A stretch of 64,000 nucleotides of DNA. Origin: Isochrysis galbana. Taxonomy: Eukaryota > Haptophyta > Isochrysidales > Isochrysidaceae. Below, piece by piece: positions 20,770 to 30,734 of the stretch. The stretch spans positions 1,396,979 through 1,460,978 of the forward strand of contig CM030934.1 of assembly GCA_018136815.1 (NCBI GenBank), read 5' to 3'. Numbering within the stretch: position 1 is the stretch's first letter; every line of letters begins with the position of its first letter. Below the pieces are notes generated by a model that saw nothing but the letters and a program-made list of their open reading frames with translations, did no database searches and was not told the origin of the DNA. The position numbers and the translations under genes are program-made.

Positions 20770-21167
20770 CTCGTCCGCTGCTGCTCTCTCCGCTGGCTCG
20801 CTCCTCTCCCCCGAGAGATTCCCAGTAGCAATACGGGAAGAGAGGGAGAAGAGACAGAGATGACAGCAGAGGGAGAGAGAGAGGAGCAGAGGAAGAGACA
20901 TACGTCAGGGAAGAAAAGAACAGGAGAAAGCAGGTGAAAAGGAGAGGTAAGCAGGCGAGATGATTCTATGTGTGAGGAGGAGTGGGGCGACAGAGAGAGA
21001 GGAGAGAGAGAAGCGAGCGCGCGACGGCGCCGTCGGCGGCGGCGGCGCTCCTTCTCCTACTGCTCTTCCTCCCTCTCTTCCCGTCGGGCCTCTTCTCTGT
21101 CTCCTTGGGCCACGCTCTTGGGTCGACCCCCCCCCCCCACCCCACCCCCTCCTCTCCACTCCTCTTC
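20226..21167. other. Intergenic between divergent genes, CT-rich leader at right
   Basis: 20226-20640 has no recognisable gene. 20728-20764 is a (TC)n run and 21129-21166 is C/T only, leading into the ATG at 21168. It separates the minus-strand Nup54 from the plus-strand gene at 21168 and probably holds both promoters. Confidence 0.5.
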
Positions 21168-22607
21168 ATGCCGCCGCGCCGTCTAGCGCACGGCCGCGGC
21201 AAGCGGAGCGCCAGCGCTGAGGCCGGGCCTAGTACGAGCAAGAGGCAGGCGGCTGGGCCCAGCACGAGCAGGAGGCAGGCACACAGGGATACGGCCGCCG
21301 TGATGCAGCCCCCAGAGCCGGAACGAACCCACCCACTTCCATCCTCCTCCTCGTCCATGACAGCTGACTCGCTCCGCGTGGGCACGGCAACCGCTGCCGT
21401 GCCTCCAGCACTGCAGCAGAGCATGACCGCGCGCGTCTCGCAGTGCTTCCTGCACACGATGTGCTCACAACGCGAGGAGCCGGAGCGCGTGATGACTCCA
21501 TCGCAAGAGACAGAGCTTCGCGCCTTCTACGACTCGCTGATGAGGCGGTTGCAGGCTGATGGGTGGGAGGGTGGTTGGACCGCGGTGAAGGCCCAAATCC
21601 TTGAGGTCATCACGGAAGTGAATCGGCACATCGCGATGCATGGTGGACTCCAAGTCACCTCACGAGCAAGCAGTCGGGTCGCGAGCAAGGAGGCGGCGGG
21701 CACAAGCACGATACATCTCATCTCCTCCGACACCAGCGCTAGCAGCATCGCCGCGCGCGCCCAAGCCACTGGGTCGAGTGCTCGACCGGAAGCGTTAGCG
21801 ATGCCAGCTGCCCGGTCTCGTCGCTGTTCTAGTAGTTCTGCGCCAAACCGAGCCCACGCGGTATCTCAACCCTCTCAGTCAGAGAGTGCGGAGGCTGCCG
21901 CCGCGGCTGAAGCGAGCAGCAGTTCAAATGCTCCACCAGGAAGAGCAGCGGCTGGTGCCGGCTCCTCGGTTGTGGCCAATTCCAGCGAAGCTGATGCGCG
22001 CTACGCCTTCGAGTTTGTGGTGAGTGGCACAGGTCCGCGCGCATATCTCCGGCAAGAAGCTCGTGGTAGGTCACTGTTATGTGGCCGATTCGGCTACTGC
22101 GATTGTGTGATGGGCCATGAGGAGCGCGAGGGCATCATCGGCGAGAACCTACTCATAGGTCGTGTGCAAGTGAGCAAGCCTTTAGAATCGAGGAGGCCCG
22201 CACGGCCTTTCCCGATGGCAAACCTTTGAGTAGCGATGCCTTTGCGAGAGGGAAGAGCCACTTTGACCCTACACTTCCTTTCACCCATGGCCACTTAGTT
22301 CATTGCGATGCGAACTGCTCATGAGATTGCCATTCTCGACTGCTGGTCCAAGAGCGGGACGCGGACCGTGGAACGCGAGAGCGGACGGGGACCTCTAACA
22401 TCTTCGAGACCCGGCTGTCGGCGTATACTCATCTTCTCCTCGACAGAACGCTTTGTCCTTGAGATCGGCGAGTCCGCAAGAGTAACATTCAACCCAACAC
22501 CCGATGACTTGGTTCCTCCACCCACGCCACCCCCCGTCTCCCCCATGAAAGCCGCGGGCTGTGATGGCGCCGGGGGTGGTGTCAGCCACTGGCCCAAATC
22601 TGAGTGA
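21168..22607 (+). CDS. Unknown protein, two exons
   Basis: Exon 1 (21168-22019, 284 codons) ends at a strong donor GTG|GTGAGT. Exon 2 (22299-22607) follows acceptor cacttag and ends in TGA; the join is in phase and gives 386 residues. I recognise no family. Residues 1-100 are Arg/Ser/Pro-rich; residues about 105-155 hold an amphipathic helical stretch (ETELRAFYDSLMRRLQADG, then a Trp-rich turn and NRHIAMHGGL); residues 160-265 are Ser/Ala low complexity. The segment across the splice (ARYAFEFV joined to FIAMRTAH) and the following ILIFSSTERFVLEIGES look like folded beta-strand. The frame stays open upstream of the ATG; the CT tract before 21168 favours this start. The exon 2 assignment rests on phase and splice signals only. 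Confidence 0.55.
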
Positions 22608-23270
22608 ACTGCAAAATGAGGCCGCAGCGATGACGATGCCAAGTAGGCCTACGTCCGAGGCTTGTCCCGCATCGATTGTTCCCACGCGCTCAAAACCGTC
22701 TTGAAGCGAAGTGGAGCGCCGACATCGACCGCCACTGCGTTGTGGCGTCCTTGCCCGCATTAAGCTCAACTCCTTGAGCGCATCAAGTATACGTGTGCCA
22801 AGTAAGGAACATGCACGGCTCGTTCTCGGTGTACGTTGTTTCTTTTGATGCCACATAATCGCGCGCGCGGACTTAAGATCCAGCAAAACTTCGTCATGGT
22901 AGATGGTAGTTCTACCAGAAGAAGTGGCCCAGTAAAAAAAATCTTACTACAATACTTTCGGCCGCCGCGCGCGTGCAGCCTTGGGGTTCCAGACTTGTCC
23001 GCCCGGACCGCGCCCTCCACTTATCCCCTCGAACTTTTGGTCGTTGAGTTTGCCACCTGAGGCGGCTGCGTATCGGTCCACCCAGCGGAGTGACCTTTTC
23101 CGGCTTTGCTTGTATTTTGCTGGGATGAGTTGCGTGCCATGTGCCATCAGCCATCAGCGAAAGCTTGGCTTCTTGTCTTTACCTCGGCGCCATATACTCT
23201 GACACACATATCTCGGCGCCATTTACTATGACTCATATGACGCCGTTTTAGTTGTCGTCGTCTTCATTGA
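22608..23270. other. Intergenic, no assured gene
   Basis: Open frames on both strands lack domains. A short direct repeat occurs at 23190-23230 (CTCGGCGCCATATACTCTGAC and CTCGGCGCCATTTACTATGAC). Confidence 0.35.
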
Positions 23271-23400
23271 TTATTCTTGTTGGCGCTTCTGCGCTCATGA
23301 GGAAGGCGAGCGGCGACAGCGCGCAACCTTGGGGCACTCCGCTCGCTCCGCACGCTACCCCTCAAAAGACTCAGCCTCAGCGAAGCGGGCGCTCTTTTAC
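23270..23400 (-). pseudogene. Reverse transcriptase remnant (GVPQGCALSPLAFL)
   Basis: On the minus strand SGVPQGCALSPLAFLM is the G-V-P-Q-G-x-x-L-S-P block shared by LINE and Penelope-like reverse transcriptases. The piece just upstream (RGSVRSER) continues it in the neighbouring frame, so there is a one-base shift near 23340. Nothing further of the polymerase, such as the YxDD box, is seen before the scaffold gap. Confidence 0.75.
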
Positions 23401-23689
23401 AACCCATATGGCACAATCCCAATTGCGCGGGCCCCAACATCCCACAGCCCACAGCTGACAGCTGTGGCTGTGGGCGGACTTATGGTGCTCATTAGTCTGC
23501 AACATAGAACATAGTACAAAACGTATACGCAGACGGCGCCGGCATAGATAGCGTTCACAAGAGCGGAATGTGAACAGTACTTCCCAAATAACGACACTTA
23601 CGCTAAATTCAGAGGCGAATATGTACAAAAAGAGAAGTTTTTGGACACTTGGCAACAGATAATAGACTACGCAGATGTCATGAAATGCG

Positions 23690-23760
23690 CCCAAAAAACC
23701 TTTTAATATTCTTACCGCACTCGCGGCGAATGGATCCACTACCACTACCCACTACAAGTA
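23690..23760 (+). repeat. R1 head fragment
   Basis: AAAAAACCTTTTAATATTCT, TACCGCACTCGCGG and CCACTACCACTAC match the heads at 46829, 47068, 53790 and the reverse strand of 56690-56730. It is cut off shortly before the N gap. Confidence 0.75.
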
Positions 23761-23774
23761 GCACGTAGCATACA

Positions 23775-23874
23775 NNNNNNNNNNNNNNNNNNNNNNNNNN
23801 NNNNNNNNNNNNNNNNNNNNNNNNNNNNNNNNNNNNNNNNNNNNNNNNNNNNNNNNNNNNNNNNNNNNNNNNNN
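23775..23874. other. Scaffold gap of 100 N
   Basis: Exactly 100 N, the conventional size for a gap of unknown length. The coding frame on its right is open to the gap edge. Confidence 1.
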
Positions 23875-23875
23875 A

Positions 23876-25159
23876 CGGACTCTCGCCACCATCTCGACTC
23901 CTGCGGCGTGGGTCCACGATGTCGACGCACTCCGGGAAAAATGTGTCGCCGAGGATCTCGAGATGGACCCGGAGACAAAGGCGCTAGCGAAGGCGAAGCA
24001 GATCCGAGCGAGCTCTCCTAGCCAGCCGATCCCAGAACGAGACTCCGCCCATGGTCGTTTGCGCCAGCGCCCGATGCGACACTCGGAGCAGAAGACCCGG
24101 CTGGGGGAACCCCCTTCCCCGGCAAGCACCCCGGCGACCGTCAAAACAAAGGTGAAGGCACTGGGAGCACTTGATGAAGAGCGCGTTCCGCCCCGTTCGG
24201 AATCACGAGGTCGACCGTCGTTGCGCAATCAATCACCGAGCAAGATCGTTAGCCCAGCTCCTACGCATGTCACTAACGGGAACGATACGGTGCAGTCTTC
24301 CGCAACACGTCGAACCAAGCCTGCCTCGGTAAGGAGCAGCAACGCACTAGTGGGAACCGAGTGCCCCCCAGTCGCTACCGTCAAGACTCGGGGAGAAGAC
24401 AATGAAGCTGGACGTGTCGTAGAACTGGCAACTCATTGCTTTGAGATGCTTGCCAAGATGTCGTCCGGCGGCGTGGATCCTGAAGAGATGCGGCAAATGA
24501 TGCCACGCCTTGCCGCTTGTTTTGGCCGGAGCATCAAGTGGGACGTGCCCGACTGCGCTCTCACTGGCAGAGGCTCGTTTATCGAACTGATGAGCGCACT
24601 AGGGCCGATCTGGCAAGATCTCTCCGTCACCAAGGCTGAGGTGCGGTCGGTGGAGCCACGAGGCGAGACAGTGGCCGTTGTTCGCACCATGTACACCGTG
24701 CACATGCGGAACTGGGCAGGGCAGGTGGTCGAGGGCACTGAGGGCGAAGTTGAGGTTGGCGTCTCAGTCCGCTTCCGCCGCGGCAAAATAGTGCAGTGGT
24801 ACCAGGAATTTCAGAAGCATCTGCTCGATGAAAAGCGCCAACTTGCGCTCGCGGCCCAAGCAGCGGAAGCCGCGACAATCGAAGCCGCAGAAGAGGAGGA
24901 CGAGGACGAGGAGAACTTGTCGCCGCTGCGTCTGCACGGCAAACCATATAGCCCCACGGTGAATCACAGTAGTACGAGCCAATTTGGTGACGGAGCTCTT
25001 CACGAGGCGGACCCTGTCAATGCCACTAACACCACGTGGAAAGACGCCAACGCAACCACGGCCGACCGTGACTCTCCTCAGCCGGCCGAGAAAGCGCCTG
25101 TGGAGGCTGTAGATGTCAAGGATTCTTGTGAGTCTGAATGTGAGCCGGATGAACAATAG
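23876..25159 (+). CDS. SnoaL-like (NTF2-fold) domain protein, 5' end in the gap
   Basis: The frame of the 398-residue ORF from ATG 23963 is already open from the gap edge (23876), including a helical W-V-H-D-V-D-A-L stretch, so the true start is probably in or beyond the gap. The first about 145 residues after the ATG are basic and disordered. Residues about 150-290 form a SnoaL/NTF2-like cone: an N-terminal helix (ELATHCFEMLAKM), a central helix (FIELMSALGPIWQ) and beta-strands ending VSVRFRRGKIVQWYQEFQ, with the W-Y-Q-E-F motif typical of such domains. This fold serves small-molecule binding, catalysis or dimerisation; no function is claimed. The C-terminal about 100 residues are acidic (E/D run) and disordered. 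No intron is visible. The composite order (basic, SnoaL, acidic) is not one I can name. Confidence 0.75.
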   Translation, partial: RTLATISTPAAWVHDVDALREKCVAEDLEMDPETKALAKAKQIRASSPSQPIPERDSAHGRLRQRPMRHSEQKTRLGEPPSPASTPATVKTKVKALGALDEERVPPRSESRGRPSLRNQSPSKIVSPAPTHVTNGNDTVQSSATRRTKPASVRSSNALVGTECPPVATVKTRGEDNEAGRVVELATHCFEMLAKMSSGGVDPEEMRQMMPRLAACFGRSIKWDVPDCALTGRGSFIELMSALGPIWQDLSVTKAEVRSVEPRGETVAVVRTMYTVHMRNWAGQVVEGTEGEVEVGVSVRFRRGKIVQWYQEFQKHLLDEKRQLALAAQAAEAATIEAAEEEDEDEENLSPLRLHGKPYSPTVNHSSTSQFGDGALHEADPVNATNTTWKDANATTADRDSPQPAEKAPVEAVDVKDSCESECEPDEQ

Positions 25160-26754
25160 CGACCCCAAACTAAGTCACTAAACATTCTCATGGTCAATCT
25201 CATGCCATGGCATGAAATCAAGTTGATGCTTACCGCCACAATTTACAGATCCGTGCTACTTGGCGGTTGCTTTCATTGCTACGCCTCGTCATTCTTTACC
25301 GAAGATCGAAGCTTGATCGAGTAGATCTCTCTCCCTTCTCTCTTGTTTTCAGGATTGCTCCGGATGGATGGCTTTTCCTGCCACACGGTGCCTACGTTTT
25401 TCGTCGTACGTCCCCGTTGTACTCCGTGTTGTGCAGGCCCTTTTCGTGTGCCGTGCATGTCCGGAACAACGCACTCAGCACCCACCACGATCATGAATCA
25501 CCCATCACCATCACAAGCGCGAGGCAAAGCTCGCAAGGAACCATTCATAATAGTCCATGGAAGATGCGCATAAAAACAAGGCATTCGGGGGTCCTAGAAT
25601 GAGCTGTGCGGGGGGGATTAGGCCTATGCCTATGCTCGTGCTATTATAGGGGTATTGCCCTTCTGCTTCTCCTACTCCTGGCACCCACACGCACGCAACC
25701 GGCGGACCCAAAACTAGCCGGCCGCCTAGCGGCGCAAGGTGGAAGGAAAGTCGCGTTCCGTCGAAACAAGACCGTACAAATGGATTTGCACGTCGTCGCA
25801 CGCCGTCCGTGAAGTCGCGTTCCGTCGTTTTCTTTTTATCACTATGGACATTTGATGGCTCAGCTTGCGTCTATCCCATACTCGACGGAACGTGACCTGA
25901 GAGGACCAGATCGCTAGGGGCTCCTGCCCGATTGGCGTGGCCATCCGGGTGGGTCCTGCGTATTTGGTATCTGGTGGGGTCCCCCATCGCTCGGATGGGC
26001 TGACGGATCGAGCATGACCACGGGCTCGATATGCGATGAGACGGAAGGGGAACAATTGGCGGGAGACGCGGCGGAAATGGCCGGGAGTGATGGAATGCCC
26101 CCCCCCCGCCTGGCCCGTCGTAGTGCACGCGGGCCCACCCCCCTTAGGGGGGGTAGTGGGTGCGGGGGCGTGAGAGTGTGGGGTTTAGGGCCGCGATGGC
26201 GAGCGCGATACCGGAGTGGTGTGAGTCACTAGAAGCGTAGCGGACACCTTCAAGAATGTTTTTCATAAAATGCTCTGGACCCATGGGTGATAATGGGTGA
26301 ACAAAGTATGGCCGTAGTTGAGCAGTATGACGTATAACTTGGTCTATGTAGGATAGGTAAATGTAGAAGAAAATTGAAATTGAAAACAACAACTGCATTA
26401 AAATGCGTGCGACACGCGACGAAAGTGAGAGAGGAGAACACCGTGTGAGTAGAGTAGCAGGATTGACACAAGTACGGGTGTGAAATGAGTGTTCCTGCCA
26501 TAGTATCATCGCATGCTGCGCGCTGCCATAACACGGCACCAAGAGCCTTGAGATTCCATCATGGACATGGGAAGCTACCAAAGTGCTAGTAACGAGTTCA
26601 CAAGCCATACTTGACCATTGCCGACTAGCATGCCCGCCTCGATGACGACCAGATGATTTGGAGCAGGTGAATGCACACTGAGCCAATGGTCCTGAATCCA
26701 ACACCCGATATCATTTCAGCCAGCTGAGACCTTCGCTTATGGCCAGAGACGGCT
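25160..26754. other. Intergenic between convergent genes
   Basis: Contains several copies of the motif GTCGCGTTCCGTCGA (25750, 25815, and reverse at 25881-25898), which recurs at 39884 and 60984. 26090-26165 is a C-run/G-run pair forming a potential hairpin (CCCACCCCCCTTAGGGGGGG). The open frame 26704-26144 (-) shows no domain and is regarded as downstream sequence of the carotene desaturase gene. Confidence 0.5.
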
Positions 26755-29702
26755 TCACGCGGTAGCCGCGGCCTTGGCATCGGCCTCCGCACGCAGCTTG
26801 TCCGCACGAGCGATGATCTCGTCCGCCACCATCAAGCCCGAGCGGGTCGCGCCCTCCATCGAGTCGAGGTAGTCCTGGTACGTGTACGAACCGGCCAAGA
26901 AGAAATTGGAGACGGGGGTCGCCTGCTTCGGACGGAATTTGTCCTGCCCAGGCTTCTCGCGGTAGAGGCTTTGGCCGAGTTTGACCACTGACGACCATGT
27001 GCAGTTGAGTGCCTTGGACGACGGGAAAAGCTTGTGGGTCTGCTCGATGGCGTCGGCGACGATCTGCTCCTCCGATCGATCGAAGGCCCGTTCATCGAAC
27101 ACCATCTGCATGAGCGAGCCTTCTCCCTCCTTGTAATACTCGCCGGGAGAGACGAGGGCGAGGTCGGCGAAGCACGAGAATTCGGCATCGGCTAGGCGCG
27201 TTCGAGGATAAGGGAGAAGGGAGGGTGACGTCAGTCTCACACGCAGACACTAACGAAGGGCGAGAGCGTCGCAAACAGAACCCGAGCGCCAATGTAATCC
27301 TTGTCAGCAGGGTGGACGGGCCGTTGTGGGTGGATGTGTGTTTCTAATGGCGGAGATGCGCCTCCACAATCTATAGGAGAGCTAGGATAGTACCTGAGTA
27401 GAGGAGGTTGTCGATACCCGCGCCACGTCCATCAGATTGATCGCCCTTAACATTCATCATTCGCTCCGGGTCTTGCATCTCAGTCACCCATCCGTCGAAG
27501 CGTAACTGCAAGGGGATCGTGCGCGACATGCAGGTGGGGGATAGGCTCGTGTGCGGTGGAATCGATTCGGCCAACTTTCGCGATTGCAGGTAGAGGGTGC
27601 TGCGATGATGTGCAGGTGGGATGAGTTGGGCCGGTCCAACGCGGTTGCGCGCTGGTTGGCTGTCCAATATACTTGAACTGTGGCGATGGGGACGGTGTCG
27701 AGCTCATAGATGTTGTCGAACATGGGATACTTGCGGAAGCTTTCAGGCAGCATCTTTTTGATGCCAGGCACATCGACAGCTGCGACGACGACATCGAAAT
27801 CCCGAGTGCCATCGGCAGTGGTAACGCCCGTCACACGTGTAGGGCGGCCATCCACATCAACCTAAGGAGACAGCGCGTGCGGTGCGGGTCGCAATATGCC
27901 TTCGAAGTTCAAATGAGCAAGTCTTCCTCCCAGGTTGACGTCAACCCGCCCGCCCAGCATTTGCTGTGAAAGAAATGACCTGCCAGCCTTTGTTAGCACA
28001 TGCACACGGTCGATTTACTACCCCCCAAACCCTGAGCCTCGTATTCTTTGAACACGAGCCTCATGCGCCCATGGTACTGGTATTGCACCTCGTGTGGTAG
28101 ATCACGGATAGGAGTGCGCAGATTGATCTTGACTCCACGATCCTCGAGGTACTTGATGATCGGATCATGCAGATAAGTTTGCGGTGAACCCTCAAGCATG
28201 CGAAGAACAGACGCCTGCACCACACAAGACACCCAGGAGATGAGCCAAGCACGCCCGTTTGTGTTATGCTGTTTTAGTGAGAAGAGGGGTTGGCGCGTCC
28301 TCTCAGTAGCGCATGAAACAACGTCGCCGACGTGATGGTGCCCACACACACCTCCGAGCGAATGGCGAAGAGCATGAAAATGGTGAGCATGCAGCGCGCA
28401 GAGATGTGATCACAATCGAGGAAGCCGAGAGCGTACGCGATCGGATCCCACCTACAACATGGTGTCATCATGGAATTGCATCCAACGCCTAAATTCTTCT
28501 GGTAGTTGGCCGTGTGGCTGGGGCGGGAGCTCCCGAAATAGGATCTCGGTCGCATGCAGGATTCCGTGCCATAAGCAGGGTGATGGGCCGATCACAGAGA
28601 CTCGGATTTTGCAAGGGTTGAAGAAACAAACTACTCACATGCGGTCGAGTGATCCTCGCGAGCCTCCGAAGCGCGTGAACCACTCAGTGAAGGTGATATC
28701 ATCGAGCTCGCGCACCATGTCCATCCCACCATCGAAATCCACCAGAGCGCGCACAATCGGCGATGTGCCCAAGCGTAGCGCGTTTGCCGCCTTATCGCCG
28801 ATGCCAAGCTGTTCTGTCCTTGCGAATGCTTGCAGCCCAGAGACTGGAGCTCCAATTGGGAAGCGAAAATCGAGGGCCCCAATGTGACCGCCGTCGTTTA
28901 CGAACTGATGCGTGTGCTCCTTCAGCCTCAGATGCCTGGAAGGTATCAAAAGGCGCAGATCAGCAAAAGAAAGGAATGGATTCAACGGCAGGATGGGCTA
29001 TGCTTAGCAAATGCACAGAAGCAATGCTCAGGAAATCATGTGGCTCATGATCCGCCACAGAACTGCCCAAAGGACGACGCCCATCGCCCCTTGACGCGGG
29101 CTGGCCGCATCAGCTAATCTCTAAGAAGGAATGTACGGGGTTGGTTAACCCGTCTCCGCTCCCACTGCTAAGGCTACGCATCGCCAATCAGCTTGCTAGC
29201 CATGAAGGATAGCAACATGGAAGGCTGGTAATGCGCCCGCTCCCACTTACTTGTCAAAGGAGCCGGTGCGCTTCATGATGCCGAAGAGATTGTAGTAGCA
29301 GCCGAAGAAGACGTGAAGGCCCATCTCGATGTGGTTTCCCTCCTTGTCCTTCCACGAGGACACCTTGCCTCCCACAAATGGGCGGAGCTCAAACATCTCG
29401 ACCTCATGCCCTGCATCCGCGAGGTCCATCGCGGCGACCATGCCGGCAAGCCCGGCTCCGACGACGGCGATCTTGAGCTTCGACTTGGACTTGACCCCGG
29501 GCCCCTCGATTGCGCGCTTCATCAGCCCCTCGTTGAGGAAAGCATCATTGCCCACCTGCTGCTTCGCACCGTCAGACGCAAAGTCCTGCACTGGCGGCTC
29601 GGCAATCATGGCAGGCGCGCGGGCGCGCGCGAGGCGGAGGTGGGGGAGCGTGAGCGCGGCCGCCTGCGCCGCGCCGGCCAGCACCAGCACCGCGCGCAGC
29701 AT
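26755..29702 (-). CDS. ZDS: Zeta-carotene desaturase, plastid carotenoid pathway (seven exons)
   Basis: Exons 29702-29251, 28935-28639, 28451-28352, 28214-28089, 27861-27673, 27505-27394 and 27191-26755 join in phase to 570 residues, the normal ZDS length. The enzyme introduces double bonds at C7 and C7' of zeta-carotene, giving neurosporene and then lycopene, using FAD and passing electrons to plastoquinone at the thylakoid/envelope. Visible marks: Ala/Leu-rich leader (residues 1-17) suggesting a signal peptide for a complex plastid; FAD-binding GAGLAG at 82-87; [34 protein letters not shown]; the A-A-V-D-V-P-G-I-K stretch; and C-terminal [18 protein letters not shown]. All introns are GT-AG; the donor after exon 4 (GAG|GTGCAA) is the weakest, but the join [13 protein letters not shown] fits the family. 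Upstream, the coding strand is CT-rich (29818-29871). Assignment is firm. Confidence 0.96.
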
Positions 29703-30734
29703 CGAAAGGAGAAGGAGAAGCGAGTCGAGGCGGGGAGGTGAGAGTGGAGGGGGCGGAGGCCGCGCGGGAGAGGAGTGAGAGGGGCGAGGCCGAAGGGGGG
29801 GCGGCGGGCGGGGGGGGGGAGCAGTAAGAGAGAGAGAGAGAAGAGAAGAGAGAAGAGAGAGAGAGAGAGAGTTTGTGGCGCGGAAGGTCTCCCCCCCCCC
29901 TTTTCCCCCTCTCTCTCCCTCTTCCTCGCCCTTTCCCCAACGCGGAGGAAACCTCGCGAGAGCTCTCTGCTCGCGTCCCTCGCCCGCCCCCGAGGGAGGG
30001 GGGGGGGCGGACCCTTTTTTTGTAGCTCGTGCCATTCTAACCGTGCGTATGAATGTGTCGCAGGAAACTTTGCCGTTGTGTGTTGTGCCTCACAGTGTGG
30101 ACGAAGTACGAGTCTAGTGTGGGAGCGGAAGGACGATGGGTCCCTGTGGTCGATTCTCATCAGTTATCAGTGCAGAGCGGTTCCATCCGCGCACCACCAA
30201 CCAAGCGAATCTTCCATCTTCCGGCGATGGAGCGCGGGCGGCCACGGGGCACGGGGGGTTGCGGGGCGTAGCATTGATTGTTGACTGCGCTAGCCGTTAC
30301 TCTTGAATAACAGCCTTCTTCTTCTATTCTTTTGAGCCTCAGAGTGTAGTAGCGTACAATCGATGATAGCTCAAGCGGAGCTCTAGCTCTAGCTCTAGCT
30401 AGCGCCAAGCTACAGCTATAGTGTGATGGTGTGTGGTGCAAGTATATTCTAGCGGGGTGAAGAGTAGGAGGGTGGCAAGGTGCTCCTCCCTGACACCGTA
30501 GAGCCCGAGGGCTCGTTCGCGCCTGCTTTGATCCCGGTCGGGGACTGCGCCTCGGCCGGGGACGTCACGATGGGATGCCGTGTGTAATCCGCCGTTCTCG
30601 CCGATCAAGCCATAGTACATTGAGAACTTTACAGTCTACAGTCGGTCATTCCCTCAGATTCGCGGTTTGCAAGAGTACGGTGAGCGTGGGAGCATGCCGA
30701 CTCCGACGTCGAACATGGTTCATCAAACGCCGAT
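29703..30734. other. Intergenic, CT-rich leader of ZDS and unassigned sequence
   Basis: 29703-29960 is the purine-rich plus strand (CT on the ZDS coding strand), including a (GA)n run at 29828-29871; a C-run lies at 29890-29900 and a G-run near 30000. 30375-30410 holds AGCTCTAGCTCTAGCTCTAG repeats. No gene is recognised to 30734. Confidence 0.5.

Noticed and set aside
26144-26704. 186-codon minus-strand frame downstream of ZDS
   Set aside because: No domain, no splice link, within presumed 3' flank.
28021-28088. Read-through after ZDS exon 4 (…[19 protein letters not shown])
   Set aside because: The residues do not fit the ZDS family, whereas joining 28089 to 27861 gives a family-like sequence in phase; this stretch is taken as intron.
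29247-30035. Extension of ZDS upstream of 29702
   Set aside because: The additional residues are encoded by the CT/GA tract; the ATG at 29702 starts a normal leader.
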